Source: Brevundimonas sp. (GTDB lineage: Bacteria > Pseudomonadota > Alphaproteobacteria > Caulobacterales > Caulobacteraceae). Taken from it: 64,000 nt of DNA. Positions 30,953 through 41,254 of this stretch are shown piece after piece. The DNA lies in contig NZ_SDZL01000005.1 in assembly GCF_004210735.1 (NCBI RefSeq), positions 1-64,000 on the forward strand. The letters run 5' to 3'. The first letter of the stretch is position 1. Each line of letters begins with the position of its first letter. Under the pieces are notes generated by a model that was not told the origin of the DNA, did no database searches, and worked only from the letters and a program-made list of their open reading frames with translations. Made by a program: the position numbers and the translations under genes.

Positions 30953-33900
30953 GCGGCCCCGGCCACCCTCGCCAGATCGGCGGTGATGCGTTCGGCCACC
31001 TTCAACCGCTCTTCCGGGGTCGGCCACTCGCCCTTCACGACGATCTTCTGATCCGGCCGAATCTTCCAGAAAGCCTGGTTCTTCTGGATCAGACCGACCA
31101 GACCGATGGGGTTCGGGAAGCTGTTGTCGCGCAGGGTCAGCACCGCGCCCTTGGGGCCGATGTCGATCTTTTCGATACAGGCCGTCTTGCAGTTGGCCTT
31201 GATGCCGACGATCCGCAGCAGTTGCTTCGCCTCGTCCGGCAGGGGGCCAAACCGGTCGATCAGTTCGGCGGCCAGCGCCTCGCGGCTCTCGGTGTTCTCG
31301 GCGTCCGACAGGCGGCGATACAGGCTCAGGCGGACGTTCAGGTCCGGCACATAGTGTTCCGGGATCAGCACGGCCGCGCCGACATTGATCGACGGCGACC
31401 AGCCGCGATCGGGCGCTCCGCCCTCGCCTCTTTCCTTCAGTTCGGCGACGGCGTCTTCCAGCATCTGTTGATACAGTTCGACGCCGACCTCGCGGATGTG
31501 GCCCGATTGTTCGTCGCCCAGCAGATTGCCTCCGCCGCGCTGGTCCAGATCGTGGCTGGCCAGCTGGAAGCCGGCGCCCAGATTATCCAGTGACTGCAAC
31601 ACCTGCAGCCGCCGCTCTGCCGACAGGGTCAGCGGCTTGACCGGATCCGTCGTCAGATAGGCGAAAGCCCGCGCCTTGGCCCGGCCGACGCGGCCCCGGA
31701 TCTGATACAGTTGCGCCAGACCGAACATGTCGGCCCGATGAACGATCAGGGTGTTGGCCGTCGGGATGTCCAGCCCGCTCTCGACGATGGTGGTCGAGAC
31801 CAGCACGTCATATTCACCGTCATAGAAGGCGCTCATCACGTCTTCCAGCTGGGTCGCGCTCATCTGGCCGTGGCCGACGACGAATTTCACCTCCGGGACC
31901 TGCTCCCTCAGGAACCGCTCGATATCCGGCAGGTCCTTCAGGCGCGGCGCGACATAGTAGGCTTGGCCGCCCCGATACTTCTCGCGCAGCAGCGCCTCGC
32001 GCACCGTCACCGGATCCCACGGCAGCACATAGGTCCGCGTCGCCAGGCGATCGACCGGCGGCGTGGCGATGATCGACATTTCGCGAATGCCCGACAGCGC
32101 CATCTGCAGCGTGCGCGGGATCGGCGTCGCCGTCAGGGTCAGCAGGTGCACGTCGGCGCGCAGGGACTTCAGCTTCTCCTTATGCTTGACGCCGAAATGC
32201 TGCTCCTCATCGACGATCACCAGGCCCAGATCCTTGAATCCAACCTGTTCGGCCAGCACCGCATGGGTGCCGACGACGATCTCGACCGAGCCGTCCTTGA
32301 GGCCCGCACGCGTCTCGTTCGCCTCCTTGGCGCCGACCAGGCGCGACAGCTGCCGCACCTTGACCGGCCAGCCGGCGAACCGCTCGCTGAAGGTCTTGTA
32401 GTGCTGCCGCGCCAGCAGGGTCGTGGGACAGACGATGGCCACCTGTTGACCGGTCAGGGCGACGACGAAGGCCGCTCGCAGCGCCACCTCGGTCTTGCCG
32501 AAACCGACGTCACCGCAGATCAGGCGATCCATCGGCGTGCCCTTGCCCAGGTCTTCCAGCACGTCGCCGATGGCGTTCAACTGGTCGTCGGTCTCCTCGT
32601 ACGGGAAGCGGGCGCAGAACTCGTCGAACAGGCCGTGCGGCGGGGTGATCGCGTCGGTTTCGCGCATAGCCCGCTTGGCGGCCAGGGCGATCAACCCCTC
32701 GGCCATGGCGCGCAGGCGTTCCTTGGCCTTGGCCTTGCGCGCCTGCCAGCCCGCGCCGCCCAGTCGGTCCAGCTGAACCCCCTCCGACTCCGCGCCATAG
32801 CGGGTCAGAAGGTCAATGTTTTCCACGGGTAGATAGAGCTTGCTCTCACCGCCGTAGAGAAGTTCGAGGCAGTCGTGCGGCGCCTCCTGGATCTCCAGCG
32901 TCTTCAGGCCTTCATAGCGGCCGATGCCGTGATCCAGATGGACCACCAGATCGCCGGTCGTCAGCGAGGCCGCCTCGGCCAGGAAGTTCGACGCCCGCCG
33001 CTTTTTCTTCGGGCGCGCCAGCCGGTCGCCCAGAATGTCGGTTTCGGAAATGACCGCCAGATCGTCGGTGACAAAGCCATGCTCTACCGGCAGGACCGCC
33101 CGCAGATACAGATCCCTGGGCGCCGCCTGCACGTCCTTCCAGTCGCGCACGGCCACGACGTGGGTCAGGCCGTGGTCGCCCAGCATGGAGGCCAGCCGCT
33201 CTGACGATCCCTCGCTCCATGACGCGAACAACACCCGCTTGCCGTCCGCCTTCATCGCCTCGGCGTGTTTGGCGACGGCCTCGAACAGATTGACGCTGTC
33301 CTGCGCGCGTTCGGCCGCAAAGCTGCGGCCCAGACGCCCGCCGGCGTCCTGGGCCGCGCCGGACAAGGACGACAGCCGGCGCACATTCCGCCCGGCCAGG
33401 GCGGAGTTCCACGCCTCTTCGTCCAGATACAGGCGGTCCGGCGGCAGGGCGCGATAGGCTGCACCACCCTTGCCTTTCGCCGCCTCGGCCCGCGCCGAAT
33501 AGGCGTCTGCCGTCAGCGTCCAGCGTTCCGTGCGCGCTTTTTCGACCTGGCTGTCCAGAAACACCGGCGCGTCGTCGGGCAGATAGTCGAACAGCGTGCC
33601 CAGCCGGTTGTAGAACAGCGGCAGCCAGTGCTCCATCCCCTGCCGCCGGGCGCCCTCGCTGATAGCAACATACAGGGGGTCATCACCCGGCGCGCCGAAC
33701 AGATTCAGATAGCCACTACGGAACCGCGAGATCGCGTCGGGGTCCAGCAACACTTCGGAAACCGGCGACAGCGACACCGATTTCAGTTGGCCGGTCGACC
33801 GTTGGCTTTCCGGATCGAAGGTGCGGATCGATTCCAGTTCACTGCCGAACATGTCCAGACGCACAGGTTCTTCGAAGCCCGGCGGATAGACGTCGATGAC

Positions 33901-34398
33901 ACCGCCCCGCACTGCATATTCGCCGCGCTCCGACACGGTGGACGCGCGCATGTAGCCGTTGGCGCCGAAGTATTTCTCCAGCGCAGCCGTATCCAGATCG
34001 GCTCCGACACTGGCGTCGAAGCCTGCCGCGGTGGTGATCTCGTGCGGTGGAGTTCGCTGGGTCGCGCCCGCCACAGTGGCCACTACCAGCACAGGACGAT
34101 CCTTGCCGATCCGGTGCTGGGCCAGCCGCGTCAGGGTCGCCATGCGCTGGGCCCCGACCGAGGCGCTGGGGCTCAATCGATCATAGGGCAAGCAATCCCA
34201 CGACGGGTAATCCAGGATCTCGATATCATCCGAGAAAAATCTGAAATCCTGAACAAAAACGCCGACGCGTTGATAATCGCGCGCAATGAAAAGCCCGATC
34301 CCGCCGGCTGCCTTCAGGCGCTCGGCGATAATCAGGGCGTCCAGTCCTTCGGGTGCGCCGCCCAGATCCTGATCGTCACGCGTGACTTGAATGTCCAT
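30949..34398 (-). CDS. mfd: Transcription-repair coupling factor
   Basis: LICGDVGFGKTEVALRAAFVVALTGQQVAIVCPTTLLARQH...HLLTLTATPIPRTLQMALSGIREMSIIATPP. Confidence 0.98.
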   Translation of the reverse strand: MDIQVTRDDQDLGGAPEGLDALIIAERLKAAGGIGLFIARDYQRVGVFVQDFRFFSDDIEILDYPSWDCLPYDRLSPSASVGAQRMATLTRLAQHRIGKDRPVLVVATVAGATQRTPPHEITTAAGFDASVGADLDTAALEKYFGANGYMRASTVSERGEYAVRGGVIDVYPPGFEEPVRLDMFGSELESIRTFDPESQRSTGQLKSVSLSPVSEVLLDPDAISRFRSGYLNLFGAPGDDPLYVAISEGARRQGMEHWLPLFYNRLGTLFDYLPDDAPVFLDSQVEKARTERWTLTADAYSARAEAAKGKGGAAYRALPPDRLYLDEEAWNSALAGRNVRRLSSLSGAAQDAGGRLGRSFAAERAQDSVNLFEAVAKHAEAMKADGKRVLFASWSEGSSERLASMLGDHGLTHVVAVRDWKDVQAAPRDLYLRAVLPVEHGFVTDDLAVISETDILGDRLARPKKKRRASNFLAEAASLTTGDLVVHLDHGIGRYEGLKTLEIQEAPHDCLELLYGGESKLYLPVENIDLLTRYGAESEGVQLDRLGGAGWQARKAKAKERLRAMAEGLIALAAKRAMRETDAITPPHGLFDEFCARFPYEETDDQLNAIGDVLEDLGKGTPMDRLICGDVGFGKTEVALRAAFVVALTGQQVAIVCPTTLLARQHYKTFSERFAGWPVKVRQLSRLVGAKEANETRAGLKDGSVEIVVGTHAVLAEQVGFKDLGLVIVDEEQHFGVKHKEKLKSLRADVHLLTLTATPIPRTLQMALSGIREMSIIATPPVDRLATRTYVLPWDPVTVREALLREKYRGGQAYYVAPRLKDLPDIERFLREQVPEVKFVVGHGQMSATQLEDVMSAFYDGEYDVLVSTTIVESGLDIPTANTLIVHRADMFGLAQLYQIRGRVGRAKARAFAYLTTDPVKPLTLSAERRLQVLQSLDNLGAGFQLASHDLDQRGGGNLLGDEQSGHIREVGVELYQQMLEDAVAELKERGEGGAPDRGWSPSINVGAAVLIPEHYVPDLNVRLSLYRRLSDAENTESREALAAELIDRFGPLPDEAKQLLRIVGIKANCKTACIEKIDIGPKGAVLTLRDNSFPNPIGLVGLIQKNQAFWKIRPDQKIVVKGEWPTPEERLKVAERITADLARVAGAA

Positions 34399-34709
34399 CA
34401 GCCGATGCCCCGGGCGACAGCCGCCGCGACATGCTCGCGCATGAAGGCCCGGATTCGAGCCATCATCGGACCGTCATGCTCGGGCGGCGTCGGCTCTCGC
34501 TCGATGATCCAGGCGTAGAGATACTGATCCTCAACATCCAGCAGCGCTTCGAAGGCGTCCAGCTCAGCATCGCTCAGCGTCGGCGCGATCTGATCTGCGA
34601 ACGGTCCCAGCACCATGTCGGCTTCCCGGAAACCCCGGCGCCAGGCGCGAAAATTGATCCGCCCAAGACGGATTTTCCGGTCGTCAGCGCACGCGTCGAT
34701 GTCGGCCAC
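34398..34709 (-). CDS. sdhE: Succinate dehydrogenase assembly factor 2 family
   Basis: RINFRAWRRGFREADMVLGPFADQIAPTLSDAELDAFEALLDVEDQYLYAWI (RGxxE/D-type motif). Confidence 0.9.
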   Translation of the reverse strand: MADIDACADDRKIRLGRINFRAWRRGFREADMVLGPFADQIAPTLSDAELDAFEALLDVEDQYLYAWIIEREPTPPEHDGPMMARIRAFMREHVAAAVARGIG

Positions 34710-34803
34710 TCGGTTTCCCCGGTCCGGTCTTCAGAACAAGGCGGTTCAGATAGCGTTCCAGAGCGCGTTTCGCCAGCTATGCCGCGCGACTATGCTGTCG
34801 CCG

Positions 34804-36894
34804 ATGCGGCCCCAGATTCTCTTTCCCCTGTTTGCAGAGGCCACGACCCTAAAGGGCGTGGGGCCGCGCGTCGCGCCTTTGGTGGCCAAGGTGGCGGGTC
34901 CATTGGTTCGCGACCTGCTGTTCCTGACCCCGTCGAACCTGATCCTGCGCCGCCGCACCACGGCCGCCGCCGCGGTCGAGGGCGAGATCGGCATCTTCGA
35001 GGTCACGATCGATCGGCTCATTCCACCGCACAAGATCGGCGCCCCGATCAAGGTGCGGGCGCAGGACGAAACGGGCTTCGTCCACCTGATCTGGTTCGCG
35101 GGCTCTCCCCGCCATATCGAAAGTCTGGCGCCGCGCGGTCAGGTCCGTCTGGTCACGGGCAAGGTTGAGCGATTCAACGGCGAGGCGCAGATCCCGCACC
35201 CCGACTACATTCTGCCTCTGGACAAGGCGGACGAGATTCCTTTGTCGGAACCCGTCTATCCGGCCACGCAGGGCCTGACGTCCCGCGTCGTCAGAAAACT
35301 GGCGCAACAGGCGCTGGCCGCCGCCCCCGATCTGGCTGAATGGCAGGACGCCGCCTGGCTGGCCAAGCAGCGCTGGATGGGCTGGCGTGTGGCGATCGAG
35401 GCCCTGCACAATCCGGTGGCCGAACCCGACCTTTCGCCGGATGCCCCCGCCCGCCAGCGGTTAGCCTATGACGAACTGCTCGCACACCAGCTGGCCCTGG
35501 CCCGCCGCCGCCGCGTCCGTCAGATCACCCCTGCGCCCCACATCGAACCGGGCGAGGCGTCGGAACACCTTTTGGCCACCCTGCCCTTCAACCTGACCGG
35601 GGCCCAGGCCCAGGCCATCGCCGAAGTTCGCCGCGATCTGGCGTCCGGCGAACAGATGGGGCGGCTGCTTCAGGGCGACGTGGGGTCGGGCAAGACGGCG
35701 GTCGCTGCACTGGCCTTGGCCGACGCGGCCGCCAGCGGTTTCCAGTCCGCTCTGATGGCGCCGACCGAGATATTGGCCCGCCAGCATTATCAGCGCCTGT
35801 CGCCGATGCTGGAGGCCGCTGGCGTTCGAACCTTGTTGCTGACGGGCCGCGACACGCCCGCCGAACGGCGAGAGCGGCTGACGGCGCTAGCTTCGGGAGA
35901 AGCGCAGGTCGCCATCGGCACCCACGCCCTGTTTCAGGACGCCGTGCGCTTTGACCGGCTGGCTCTGGCCGTCATCGACGAACAACACCGGTTCGGCGTC
36001 AACGAACGCCAGCGGTTGCAGGCCAAGGGCGATCCCCGGATCGGCGCCGTCCATCTGCTGACCATGTCGGCCACGCCCATCCCCCGCACGCTGGAGCTGA
36101 CCCAGTATGGCGAGCTGGAGGTTTCGCGCCTGACCGAAAAGCCTCCGGGTCGCACGCCGGTCACCACGGCCGTCCTGCCTCAGGCCCGGATCGGCGAAGT
36201 GGCGAAACGTCTGAAGACGGCGGTCGAGGCTGGCGCCCAGGCGTACTGGATCTGCCCGCTGGTGGCGGAGTCCGAGGCCATCGATCTGGCGGCGGCCGAA
36301 GCGCGGGCTGTGGATCTGCGCCGTCTGCTGGGAACGGACGTCGGCCTGGCCCACGGCCAGATGCCGGGCGCCGAGCGCGAACGCGTCATGGCCGATTTCG
36401 CGGACGGTCGATTGCCCGTGCTGGTCGCCACGACCGTGGTCGAAGTCGGGGTCGATGTGCCCAACGCCACCATCATGGTGATCGAACACGCGGACCGCTT
36501 TGGTCTGGCGCAACTCCATCAGTTGCGCGGTCGGGTTGGCCGCGGATCAAAGGCCAGCACCTGCCTGTTGCTCTATGGCGGCGATGACGGCGGTCTGGGA
36601 GAAACGGCGCGCGAGCGACTGGAGACCCTGCGCCGCACCGAGGACGGATTCGAGATCGCCGAGGAGGATTTCCGCCTGCGCGGCGGCGGCGATCCGCTGG
36701 GTTTGAAGCAGAGCGGATTCCCCGCCTATCGCTTCGCCGATCCGGTGAAACACCGCGCCCTGATGCTGGCCGCGTCCGACGACGCCCGACTGATCCTGGG
36801 CCGTGATCCCGATCTGACATCGGAGCGTGGCCAGGCCGTCCGCGTGCTCGAGGCGCTGTTCGACTGGCGCGTTGAGCGCCCGACGCTGGACTAG
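34804..36894 (+). CDS. recG: ATP-dependent DNA helicase RecG
   Basis: LQGDVGSGKTAVAALALADAAASGFQSALMAPTEILARQHY...LTMSATPIPRTLELTQYGELEVSRL. Confidence 0.97.
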   Translation: MRPQILFPLFAEATTLKGVGPRVAPLVAKVAGPLVRDLLFLTPSNLILRRRTTAAAAVEGEIGIFEVTIDRLIPPHKIGAPIKVRAQDETGFVHLIWFAGSPRHIESLAPRGQVRLVTGKVERFNGEAQIPHPDYILPLDKADEIPLSEPVYPATQGLTSRVVRKLAQQALAAAPDLAEWQDAAWLAKQRWMGWRVAIEALHNPVAEPDLSPDAPARQRLAYDELLAHQLALARRRRVRQITPAPHIEPGEASEHLLATLPFNLTGAQAQAIAEVRRDLASGEQMGRLLQGDVGSGKTAVAALALADAAASGFQSALMAPTEILARQHYQRLSPMLEAAGVRTLLLTGRDTPAERRERLTALASGEAQVAIGTHALFQDAVRFDRLALAVIDEQHRFGVNERQRLQAKGDPRIGAVHLLTMSATPIPRTLELTQYGELEVSRLTEKPPGRTPVTTAVLPQARIGEVAKRLKTAVEAGAQAYWICPLVAESEAIDLAAAEARAVDLRRLLGTDVGLAHGQMPGAERERVMADFADGRLPVLVATTVVEVGVDVPNATIMVIEHADRFGLAQLHQLRGRVGRGSKASTCLLLYGGDDGGLGETARERLETLRRTEDGFEIAEEDFRLRGGGDPLGLKQSGFPAYRFADPVKHRALMLAASDDARLILGRDPDLTSERGQAVRVLEALFDWRVERPTLD

Positions 36895-37688
36895 AAGCCG
36901 ACCCTGCGCTTCACAGCGGCCCTCAGCCGATCGCCGCCGATCTCGCCCAGACGTTTCAATTCAAAGGCCATGCGCGATGACGGCGCGCCATCCATCGGCG
37001 TCGGCCGCGCATGATCCGCCGCACGCCAGATCTGGGTGATGTCAGACGCGCCTTCAATCTGCAGGGCCAGAGGCGGCGCACACATCATCACGGTGAAGCG
37101 CCGACCAATCTCGCGGCGGTACCAGCGATCGACCGCCCGTTCCCGCGCGATCCACGGCCACAGGTTCGCCTCGTCCGGCATGCGTTCGATCAGCCAGTCG
37201 CGCAAAGTCGCCGTCACCACATAGGCATGGGCGTCCAACGCGCCGTGAATGCCCATCAAGCCGTCGCCTGCCGGACGGAACGGCCCCATCGGCTCATGAC
37301 AGCCCAGATACAGCAAGCTCCAGTCACTACGGGCCAGAACGGCGGTCATGGCGCCGGATGTCATACCTTCTGTCGGAACGGCGTCATCCTCCAGGATCAG
37401 GACGCGGTCCCAGCCGCGCGCCGCCGCCTCACGCAACGCCCGGACGTGTGAGAGGGCGCAACCTCCGCGTCCTGCCCAGGTCCGGTCGCGCTTGCGGCCA
37501 CGAAACCACGGCGACTGGCCATAGCCGGTCAGTTGCGTCCCGTCCGACGCCGACAGCCGCACGACCCGCTCCCACGGCAGATGGTCGCGCCAGATGTCCT
37601 GAAACGCGGTCCAGCGATCCGGTCGCCGGTCCAGATTGATGACGATGACGCCGTCCACGCCCGACAGGCAATCGCCCTTATCCGCCAT
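36891..37688 (-). CDS. Glycosyltransferase family 25
   Basis: VIVINLDRRPDRWTAFQDIWRDHLPWERVVRLSASDG...GCALSHVRALREAAARGWDRVLILEDDAVP. Confidence 0.9.
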   Translation of the reverse strand: MADKGDCLSGVDGVIVINLDRRPDRWTAFQDIWRDHLPWERVVRLSASDGTQLTGYGQSPWFRGRKRDRTWAGRGGCALSHVRALREAAARGWDRVLILEDDAVPTEGMTSGAMTAVLARSDWSLLYLGCHEPMGPFRPAGDGLMGIHGALDAHAYVVTATLRDWLIERMPDEANLWPWIARERAVDRWYRREIGRRFTVMMCAPPLALQIEGASDITQIWRAADHARPTPMDGAPSSRMAFELKRLGEIGGDRLRAAVKRRVGF

Positions 37689-38781
37689 GAGCGACGCTCC
37701 ACGCAGCCACTCGCGCCAGCGCATCGGCCTCAATGTCAGCATAGAACAGGTTATAGGGCGGCGCCTTGCGCTGATCGGCCCAGGCGCCCTGTCGGCGGAA
37801 GGACTCCGAGTCTGGCCGCACATAGCGCAACACGCCATCCCGGCACTCGGCCGAGACCGCGCGGCTCTGCACTGGCGGCCGCACGCCCCATTCCAGATTG
37901 GTGGCGTTGGTGGCGCCCCGACTGTCGCGGGCGGCGGCCATCGGCTGATCGGCCGAGCCGGTGATGGGATTGACGCAGGCGGTGGGCGCCTCGGCCACAT
38001 TAATCAGCCGGCCTCGCGTATTCCATGTCAGGGCCCGCCGTTCGCGTCGGCTGGATTCGGCCTCGTCACCGTCTTCCACGGCGCCCCAGGCCACCACACA
38101 GCCCGCCTGATTGCGCTGTCGGCAGATCGGGAAGGTGGTGAACCGACCGATCGGGGTCAGCACGTCCATCAGATAGACCGCCACCACCCGATCGCGCAGC
38201 GCCGGGTCAGGCAGTATGCGATCATGCAGCAGACGGTCGGCCAGTTCGCCGCCCTGCTCGCTGCCCGCCAGGATGATGGGACCCGTGGGGTGTCGCGTCA
38301 GCCAGACATCAAAGGCCCGCAAGATGTCGCCATAGGCGAACTCACGCGCTTCACGCGCATCGTCACGCAGGGTGAGACGGGTATACAGGCTGCCTTGGCG
38401 ATAGCGCGGGGCGCTGATCGCGCCACTGCGTGCGAACGGCCCGGCATGGTTGGGCAGGACGACATGGCGCAGATAGGCATCCGCCTTCACGTCATCGATG
38501 GGTCCGTTCCAGTGCGGGCCGCCATCATAGGTGGTCGAGTGGATGAAGAAGATCTGCGCCCTGCCCGCGTCGGCCGACCGGTTGTCCAGCAGGGCCCAGG
38601 ACGACGCCTTGGGGTAGTCCGGCGCAGGCGGCGGCTCATAGGTCTGGAACGGCACCTGGGGGTCCAGCATGGCCCGCAGGATATCGCCCCGCCATACCGC
38701 CACGGCGGACAGCAGCACGAAAATCATGGCGAAGCCCAGCCATCCGGCCCATTGCCGGAACGTTAGCCGGGGCGTCTTCAT
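37678..38781 (-). CDS. DUF3089 (alpha/beta hydrolase-like) membrane-anchored protein
   Basis: N-terminal TM; AQIFFIHSTTYDGGPHWNGPIDD...LRAFDVWLTRHPTGPIILAGSEQGGELADRLL. Confidence 0.8.
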   Translation of the reverse strand: MKTPRLTFRQWAGWLGFAMIFVLLSAVAVWRGDILRAMLDPQVPFQTYEPPPAPDYPKASSWALLDNRSADAGRAQIFFIHSTTYDGGPHWNGPIDDVKADAYLRHVVLPNHAGPFARSGAISAPRYRQGSLYTRLTLRDDAREAREFAYGDILRAFDVWLTRHPTGPIILAGSEQGGELADRLLHDRILPDPALRDRVVAVYLMDVLTPIGRFTTFPICRQRNQAGCVVAWGAVEDGDEAESSRRERRALTWNTRGRLINVAEAPTACVNPITGSADQPMAAARDSRGATNATNLEWGVRPPVQSRAVSAECRDGVLRYVRPDSESFRRQGAWADQRKAPPYNLFYADIEADALARVAAWSVAHGG

Positions 38782-39779
38782 CGATAGGGGTCCGGCTGTG
38801 AAAGATAGTCCTGAACGTACCGGCGCACGCCTTCTTCCAGCGGCGTGGACTGGCCACCGAAGCCCAAGGCGCGAATGCGATCCATGCTGGCCTCGGTGAA
38901 ATACTGGTACCGGTCGCGGATCGTTTCCGGCATGTCGATATAGCCGATGGACGGCGTCTTGCCCGCCGCCGCGAACGTCGCGCTCGCCAGGTCGGCGAAG
39001 GATCGCGCCTGACCCGAACCCGCGTTGAACACCCCCGACACGTCCGGTGTGTTCAGCAGCCATTCGACGATATCGACCACGTCGTCGACATAGACGAAGT
39101 CCCGCAACTGACCGCCATCGGGATAGTTCGGGTTATGGGACCTGAACAGGCTGACCGTTTCGCCCGCCTGAACCTGGGGCCAGATCTGGGCCACAACCGA
39201 TTTCATCCCGCCCTTGTGACCCTCGTTCGGGCCATAGACATTGAAGAATTTCAGACCCGCCCACTGGAGCGGCGCCTCGCCACGATCGGCGTGCCGCACC
39301 GCGTACTGATCAAACAGGTATTTCGAGAATCCATAGGCGTTTAGTGGGCGAAGCACATTCAAGCTCTCAGGATCATCGCGATCCTCGAACCCCTGTTGTC
39401 CATCACCATAGGTTGCCGCCGATGACGCGTAGATCATCCGCGCGTCCCGAAGCGCGCACCAGTCCCAGATGTCGCGAGACAGGCTGAAGTTGGTGCGCAT
39501 GATCAGATCGACGTCGGCCTCGGTCGTCGAGGATATGGCGCCCATGTGGATCACCGCCTCGATCCGCTCGGCGTGTCGTTCCAACTGATCGAACAGGTCT
39601 TCGGGCGCCCAGACATCGGCGACCGGGTGTTTGGCGATGTTCTTCCACTTGCCCAGTTCAGCGGTCTCGAACCGGTCGCAGACGACGACGTCCCAAGCTT
39701 CCGTAGCGCACAGGCGCGCGACGATGTTCGAGCCGATGAAGCCCGCCCCCCCGGTGACCACGATTATGCGCGGGATCAT
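38778..39779 (-). CDS. hldD: ADP-L-glycero-D-manno-heptose-6-epimerase
   Basis: MIPRIIVVTGGAGFIGSNIVARL...IYASSAATYGDGQQGFED...FFNVYGPNEGHKGGMKSVV. Confidence 0.95.
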   Translation of the reverse strand: MIPRIIVVTGGAGFIGSNIVARLCATEAWDVVVCDRFETAELGKWKNIAKHPVADVWAPEDLFDQLERHAERIEAVIHMGAISSTTEADVDLIMRTNFSLSRDIWDWCALRDARMIYASSAATYGDGQQGFEDRDDPESLNVLRPLNAYGFSKYLFDQYAVRHADRGEAPLQWAGLKFFNVYGPNEGHKGGMKSVVAQIWPQVQAGETVSLFRSHNPNYPDGGQLRDFVYVDDVVDIVEWLLNTPDVSGVFNAGSGQARSFADLASATFAAAGKTPSIGYIDMPETIRDRYQYFTEASMDRIRALGFGGQSTPLEEGVRRYVQDYLSQPDPYR

Positions 39780-41236
39780 TGCTCGGCCCCCGTCATCTTC
39801 TCGATGGTCCTGGTCGTGGAATAGCCGTCCGCGAAGTCGGCCAGACGCACCACACCGCCCCAACTTTCGACCAGGTCGCCACCGACCACGCCCTCGCGCG
39901 TATAGTCGCTGCCCTTGATAAGAACGTCCGGCCGCAGCCGCTCGATCAGGGACAGCGGCGTCGGATCGTCAAAGGCCGTAACGCGATCCACGCTGGCCAG
40001 GCCGCCGATCACGGCCGCGCGGCTGTCCAGATCGTTGACCGGACGGCCCTCGCCCTTCAGCCGGAGGACCGAGGCGTCGGTGTTCAATGCGACGATCAGC
40101 CGATCGCACCAGCCGCGCGCCTGGGCCAGATAGGCGACATGGCCGCGGTGCAGGATGTCGAAGCAGCCGTTGGTGAAGCCGACCTTCAGGCCCTGACGCT
40201 TCCACGCCTCGACCTGTTCGGCCAGTTCGTCCAGCGGCGTGACCTTGGATTGGGCCAGGGCCGCGTGCTGGCTCATCTCGGCCTCGATCAGCTCTGTCGG
40301 GGTGACCACGGCCGTGCCGCTTTTCCCAACGACCACACCCGACGCCAGAATGGCGAACTGCACCGCCGTTTCCAGTGTCGCGCCCGCCCCCAGCGCCAGT
40401 CCCACCGCCGCCAGAGCAGTGTCGCCGGCGCCAGACACGTCGAACACTTCACGGGCTCGCCCGGGGAAATGGGTGATACCGCCGTCCCGACGCGCCAGGG
40501 TCATGCCTTTGCCTGCGCGGGTCACGACGATGGCCTTGGCTGTCGTGGCGGCCAGCAAGGCCCTCAGCGCCGCCTCGACCTCTTCGTCTGTCTCGACCGG
40601 GAGGCCCGTGGCCCCCGCCAGTTCGCTGGCGTTCGGCTTGATCAGATCGACCGCCCCATAGCGGGCGAAGTCCCGCCCCTTGGGATCGACGATCACCGGT
40701 ACGCCATACTCACGTCCGGCCCACAACGCCGCCGCGATCAGGTCGTCATCCACCACGCCTTTCGCGTAATCTGATAAAAGAATGGCTGAGGAATTTGAAA
40801 AGACAACGCGATCCAGTTTAGCGCCCGCCAGCCACTTTTCATCGTCCAGCCGCAGAAGCTGCTGCCCGGCGGCGACGAAACGCGTCTTGACGATGGTCGA
40901 CGACCCGGCCGGTCTGGCGACGGCGTCCTCGACCCGATCCTCGGCGGCGATCAGGGCCGTCAGCTCCGCTCCGGCGACGTCGTCCCCCGCAACCGCGCCC
41001 AGCCGGGCTACGGCGCCGAGGGCCGCAACATTGCGCGCCACATTGCCCACCCCGCCTGGCATGGCCACGGTGCGGCGGGTCTTCAGAACCGGTATCGGCG
41101 CCTCGGGCGAGATACGGCTGACTTCGCCATAGACATAGCGATCCAGCATCAGGTCGCCGACACAGGCCACCGTCTGGTCGCGGATGCGCTCCAGCAGCAA
41201 CTGCAAGGCGCCGAGGTCGAGTGTGCGTTCAGCCAT
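39776..41236 (-). CDS. hldE: Bifunctional heptose-7-P kinase / heptose-1-P adenylyltransferase
   Basis: VACVGDLMLDRYVYGEVSRISPEAPIPVL...FDVSGAGDTALAAVGLALGAG...VGFTNGCFDILHRGHVAYLAQA. Confidence 0.96.
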   Translation of the reverse strand: MAERTLDLGALQLLLERIRDQTVACVGDLMLDRYVYGEVSRISPEAPIPVLKTRRTVAMPGGVGNVARNVAALGAVARLGAVAGDDVAGAELTALIAAEDRVEDAVARPAGSSTIVKTRFVAAGQQLLRLDDEKWLAGAKLDRVVFSNSSAILLSDYAKGVVDDDLIAAALWAGREYGVPVIVDPKGRDFARYGAVDLIKPNASELAGATGLPVETDEEVEAALRALLAATTAKAIVVTRAGKGMTLARRDGGITHFPGRAREVFDVSGAGDTALAAVGLALGAGATLETAVQFAILASGVVVGKSGTAVVTPTELIEAEMSQHAALAQSKVTPLDELAEQVEAWKRQGLKVGFTNGCFDILHRGHVAYLAQARGWCDRLIVALNTDASVLRLKGEGRPVNDLDSRAAVIGGLASVDRVTAFDDPTPLSLIERLRPDVLIKGSDYTREGVVGGDLVESWGGVVRLADFADGYSTTRTIEKMTGAEQ

Positions 41237-41254
41237 GACGCCGAACTACCGGAT

